Source: BJGO01 sp964640655
Lineage (GTDB): Bacteria; Bacteroidota; Bacteroidia; Chitinophagales; UBA10324
Assembly (NCBI GenBank): GCA_964640655.1
Contig: CAZXFT010000008.1
Location: 62,001 to 126,000, forward strand
Direction: 5' to 3'
DNA: 64,000 nt
Shown here: piece by piece, positions 61,248 through 64,000 of the stretch
How positions within the stretch are numbered: position 1 is the first letter of the stretch
Layout of the letters: each line of letters begins with the position of its first letter
Position numbers and translations under genes: made by a program
The notes under the pieces: generated by a model
Database searches by the model: none
The model's input: the letters and a program-made list of their open reading frames with translations, nothing else
What the model was told of the DNA's origin: nothing

Positions 61248-63323
61248 TTACTGTTTAATTAATTTGACAGTCTTAACATCTTGATCAGATATTACATCAC
61301 ACAAATACAGCCCTCCTTGCATTTCAGATAAGTCCAGTACAAAAACATTTTTACCGGGTAATAAATTATTAACAGTATAGCTTTTTAGTGTTGAACCGTA
61401 TATACTTCTGACAACAAGTAACAGTCTTCTGGTCTCATCAACATTAATTTCAACATTGGTCAGATCTGTAAATGGATTAGGGAACACAACAACATTATGA
61501 ATCTGAGATTTAGTACTATAAAATTGATCATTGATTAGTGATGTATCAGTATTTTCTGATAAAAGAGGAGGAATATTGCAAACTGCTTTTTTACTTGCTT
61601 TGTTGCTGAACGATGAACTTCCTGCTGTGTTAGTTGCTCTTATTTTATAAAAATATTTTTGCCCGGTTGTTAATCCAGTATTTACATATGATGTTGTATT
61701 AGGTGGCAAATTAACAATGGTTGTATAAATTCCGTTAATCGATGTAGAGCGCCTTAAACTGAATTTAGTTTCGTTGTTAGAATTATCAACCCATGTTAGT
61801 TTGATCGAATTACACCCACTTGACACAGCTGTAAGGTTTGAAGGAGCAATTGGTATTGTTAACATCTCTGTAGTTGCATAGGCAGTATTGCTAAACACTG
61901 AGTTACCCACTAAATTTGTTGAGCTGACTCTATAATAATAAGTAGTTCCTGATGCTAATCCAATATCTGTATAAGATGTAGCATTTGAACCCAAAGTAGT
62001 AATTAGAGTAAATCCAGTTGTTGGTAATAAAGACCTTTCGAGAATAAATCCTGTTTCATTATTTGAATTATCCAACCAATTTATTATAATGCTCGAGTAT
62101 CCATTAGTATTTGCATTTAGATTTGATGGAGCCAATGGTATCGACATAGATCCCGATTGATTAAATTTAGCTGTGGTTCCACCGGTTATATATACATTGT
62201 TATCAGTTCCAAATTCAAAATACACAGGATAACCACTTGAAGTGGTAACAGCCCAAGCCGATGACCCATCATTATTTACTTTACAAAGCCCCATTAAAGA
62301 CATTGTACTTCCCGCAACATATGCAGCGTTAGCTGCATCCAATCTCAATGGTGCTAATGCTAATAATGACAAACCAGGACCATCAGCATCTAGGTTTTGC
62401 CAAAGCAAATTTCCTGATGCATCATATTTTAGAATAACTACACCATATGATCCATTCGGGTAACCTGCAACTACAGGTAAATTATCAGATCCTACTTCAA
62501 CTTTATTGCCGTTTAAGTTGGTGTTTAACTGTGTCCAAACTAGCATTCCTGAGGGAGATATTTTTTTTAACTCACATTGTGGACCATTGACTAAATATGT
62601 ATTTCCAAATGAATCGCCGGCAGCATCACCAATAGAGATACTATTAATTCCTGCAATGCTCCAAATATTCAATCCATTTAGATTAATTTTTGAATAGCCG
62701 TTAATATTACCTGTTATTCCTCGATGCACGATAATAATGTTATTATCAGGTGTAAGCTTAAATGTAACAGGTGCTCCAATTCCACTATCAAAATAATTCC
62801 ATACAGCAGCTCCAGCTGAATTAAACTTCTTAACCTTGGTTACTTGTCCATTAGGACCAGTGCCTACCCCTAAAACGTAAATGTTGTCATCAGAATCAAT
62901 TAGACATTTTTTGGTCGAAGAGCCGTCGAATGAGCTTTCATAGACTACACGCCATAATAATATTCCTGATTGATTATACTTCATAAGAAGGCTTGCCGCA
63001 TTAACAGGGTTTGAATAACCCGAGCGAATTGTCCCAGACACAATAATATTTCCAGAATTATCTACATCAACCCAGGTTGCAACCTCATGTCGGCTATTGT
63101 CCGTATTATTATATGACACTTCCCAAAGTATATTCCCAATTGTATTTCGTTTTGTTAATGTAATATCTCCTCCCGGATTATAGTCCCAGTATGCGGTAAA
63201 CACATTATTTAATTCATCAGTAGCAATGGATACACCGCCTGGGTAGTTATACCAATCAACCGTAACTTGAGCATTTGAGAATGCAGCCAATGAAAGTAGA
63301 ATTAATGTGATTTTATATTTCAT
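61248..63323 (-). CDS. Exported protein with beta-propeller-like repeats, two fibronectin type III domains and T9SS type A sorting domain
   Basis: A 691-residue exported protein from the ATG at 63323 (MKYKITLILLSLAAFSNAQ); a start at 63359 would put 12 charged residues before the signal peptide. The first 390 residues repeat units of the kind LLWRVVYESSFDGSS, DSDDNIYVLG, like SBBP/propeller repeats that report on a path of data. Two FN3 domains follow (APSNLNANTNGYSSIIINWLDNSNNETGF and APSNLTAVSSGCNSIKLTWVDNSNNETKF). The end has VVFPNPFTDLTNVEI and MQGGLYLCDVISDQDVKTVKLIKQ, a type A sorting domain. Function unknown; surface or secreted. Confidence 0.88.
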   Translation of the reverse strand: MKYKITLILLSLAAFSNAQVTVDWYNYPGGVSIATDELNNVFTAYWDYNPGGDITLTKRNTIGNILWEVSYNNTDNSRHEVATWVDVDNSGNIIVSGTIRSGYSNPVNAASLLMKYNQSGILLWRVVYESSFDGSSTKKCLIDSDDNIYVLGVGTGPNGQVTKVKKFNSAGAAVWNYFDSGIGAPVTFKLTPDNNIIIVHRGITGNINGYSKINLNGLNIWSIAGINSISIGDAAGDSFGNTYLVNGPQCELKKISPSGMLVWTQLNTNLNGNKVEVGSDNLPVVAGYPNGSYGVVILKYDASGNLLWQNLDADGPGLSLLALAPLRLDAANAAYVAGSTMSLMGLCKVNNDGSSAWAVTTSSGYPVYFEFGTDNNVYITGGTTAKFNQSGSMSIPLAPSNLNANTNGYSSIIINWLDNSNNETGFILERSLLPTTGFTLITTLGSNATSYTDIGLASGTTYYYRVSSTNLVGNSVFSNTAYATTEMLTIPIAPSNLTAVSSGCNSIKLTWVDNSNNETKFSLRRSTSINGIYTTIVNLPPNTTSYVNTGLTTGQKYFYKIRATNTAGSSSFSNKASKKAVCNIPPLLSENTDTSLINDQFYSTKSQIHNVVVFPNPFTDLTNVEINVDETRRLLLVVRSIYGSTLKSYTVNNLLPGKNVFVLDLSEMQGGLYLCDVISDQDVKTVKLIKQ

Positions 63324-63446
63324 TTCTTGATGCTTTATTTCATATATCAAAGCAAACACTCCTAATCAATTTAATACATGATAATAATCACAATTAAAAA
63401 TGAGATTAAACACGTTACGTATCTTGTGGTTCAGGATAACTCGATC

Positions 63447-63466
63447 TCAATTTATCAATAAATTGA
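63447..63466. repeat. Perfect 20-bp AT-rich palindrome
   Basis: TCAATTTAT-CA-ATAAATTGA: 9-bp arms (63447-63455, 63458-63466) with a 2-bp centre. Possible operator for one of the divergent genes. Confidence 0.45.
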
Positions 63467-63615
63467 TTTACGACAATAGTATTAATAATTTCCTATAACT
63501 TTATTGAAGCCAACAAATACTTCTTATATTCAAACTCTAGTGGATTTTCTTAATTGGATTATGCTATTAAAATATAATTAAGCTAAATATTATATATTCA
63601 AACACCATAATCTGC

Positions 63616-63633
63616 AAGTGATTTATATCACTT
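63616..63633 (+). promoter_or_regulatory. Crp/Fnr-family-like binding site
   Basis: AAGTGAT-TTAT-ATCACTT: perfect 7-bp arms around 4 bp, matching the GTGA-centred half-sites of Crp/Fnr regulators and the spacing of Fnr boxes. Its centre (63624.5) lies 30-37 bp before the -7 element TAACTTTG, which would place it near -41.5, the class II activator position. Confidence 0.45.
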
Positions 63634-63653
63634 TATTAATATCATAATGGCTC

Positions 63654-63661
63654 TAACTTTG
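63654..63661 (+). promoter_or_regulatory. -7 promoter element (TAACTTTG) for the haem-binding gene
   Basis: Perfect TAnnTTTG, 19 bp before the ATG at 63681. There is no -33 TTG, as expected if an activator at the upstream palindrome replaces it. Confidence 0.5.
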
Positions 63662-63680
63662 TCGAAATAATCTTAAATTC

Positions 63681-64000
63681 ATGATCAAAAAAATTGCTTA
63701 CCTGATATTATTTGTATTGTTAGTTATCCAGTTTTTCAGAATTGACAAAACAAACCCTACTATTGCAACAGCTCTGGAATTCACAACCGTCAACAACACT
63801 CCCAACGGTGTGAAAAGTATTCTGCAAGGCACTTGTTTCGACTGCCACTCCAATGAAACCAAATATCCCTGGTACTCAAACATTCAACCCATAGCTTGGT
63901 GGATGAAAAACCATATTAATGAAGGCCGTGAAGAATTAAATTTTTCTGAGTGGGCTGATTACTCTGATAAAAAGAAAGCAAAAATATTGGAGGAGTGCAT
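63681..64000 (+). CDS. Haem-binding domain protein (5' part)
   Basis: The first 106 codons of a gene that runs off the right edge. The N-terminus is a membrane/signal segment (IAYLILFVLLVIQFF). One c-type haem site CFDCH follows, with HSNETKYPWYSNIQPIAWWMKNHINEGREELNFSEW, the standard sequence of the Haem_bd family (PF14376) found in Bacteroidota. The product should be a periplasmic or membrane-anchored monohaem cytochrome. Its upstream palindrome suggests redox or oxygen control. Members are often followed by cytochrome c peroxidase or other redox genes, not visible here. Confidence 0.9.
   Translation, partial: MIKKIAYLILFVLLVIQFFRIDKTNPTIATALEFTTVNNTPNGVKSILQGTCFDCHSNETKYPWYSNIQPIAWWMKNHINEGREELNFSEWADYSDKKKAKILEEC

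Larger units (their letters stand above)
63324..63680. other. 357-bp intergenic region between divergent genes
   Basis: Very AT-rich. It holds a perfect 20-bp palindrome (63447-63466), a Crp/Fnr-like inverted repeat (63616-63633) and a -7 element (63654-63661) for the plus-strand haem-binding gene. I see no ORF and no RNA gene. Confidence 0.6.

Noticed and set aside
1..64000. Prophage, transposon, integron, defence island or biosynthetic cluster
   Set aside because: I saw no transposase, integrase, phage structural genes, restriction or CRISPR genes, terminal repeats or multi-enzyme assembly lines; gene content and base character are even across the window.

Overview
The window looks like chromosomal DNA of a member of the Bacteroidota, probably a free-living, aerobic, environmental lineage near the Chitinophagales/Sphingobacteriales; I cannot name a genus. 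The signs are: several exported proteins that end in type IX secretion (T9SS) sorting domains, SprB repeats and a gliding-motility-associated (CHU_C) C-terminus, TAnnTTTG-type -7 promoter elements, almost no Shine-Dalgarno sequences, a fused SecDF, a DUF3822-rsmD-coaD operon, a tsaE-ald pair and ftsK followed by lolA. The DNA is visibly AT-rich and even in character. I see no phage, transposon, CRISPR array, tRNA or rRNA.

Layout. 1-8.2 kb: the 5' part of parC, pruA, then ftsK-lolA-GNAT and lpdA with an Rrf2 regulator. 8.2-13.3 kb: two large exported T9SS cargo proteins. 13.4-21.3 kb: lipA with an outer-membrane-like protein, osmC, a small HNH-like protein that has lost its key residues, an SCP2 protein divergent from acs, and a TPR-ComA-aroE operon. 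21.4-28.7 kb: an M1 peptidase with a long C-terminal extension, an EVE protein, rpsA, ubiX and an exported thioredoxin-like protein. 28.7-37 kb: DUF3822-rsmD-coaD, the three-gene transhydrogenase operon pntAA-pntAB-pntB, and secDF. 37-47.3 kb: a universal stress protein, tsaE-ald, a Prc protease, a small T9SS protein, and the operon dapF - seven-heme cytochrome/TPR - mltG - yihY. 47.4-53.3 kb: a Do/HtrA protease, a THUMP RNA methyltransferase and a T9SS subtilase. 53.3-58.3 kb: an ECF sigma factor operon with a predicted anti-sigma/beta-barrel fusion and a PKD lipoprotein, a T9SS protein and a TPR protein. 58.4-64 kb: typA, an eRF1-domain-like small protein, a decayed or orphan stretch, a fibronectin-III T9SS protein, and the start of a haem-binding protein.

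Most genes serve core functions: envelope and secretion (SecDF, LolA, MltG, DapF, Prc, HtrA), central and redox metabolism (Lpd, LipA, Acs, Pnt, Ald, PruA) and translation (S1, RsmD, TsaE, TypA). Six exported T9SS cargo genes lie among them, but none of the T9SS core machinery is here. The parts most worth a second look are the sigma/anti-sigma-barrel operon, the strong Shine-Dalgarno with a TTG start on rpsA, a Crp/Fnr-like palindrome placed as a class II activator site before the haem-binding gene, the inactivated HNH-like protein, and RsmD with GPPY in place of DPPY. Intrinsic terminators are clear and are listed. Promoter calls rest on short motifs and are tentative.
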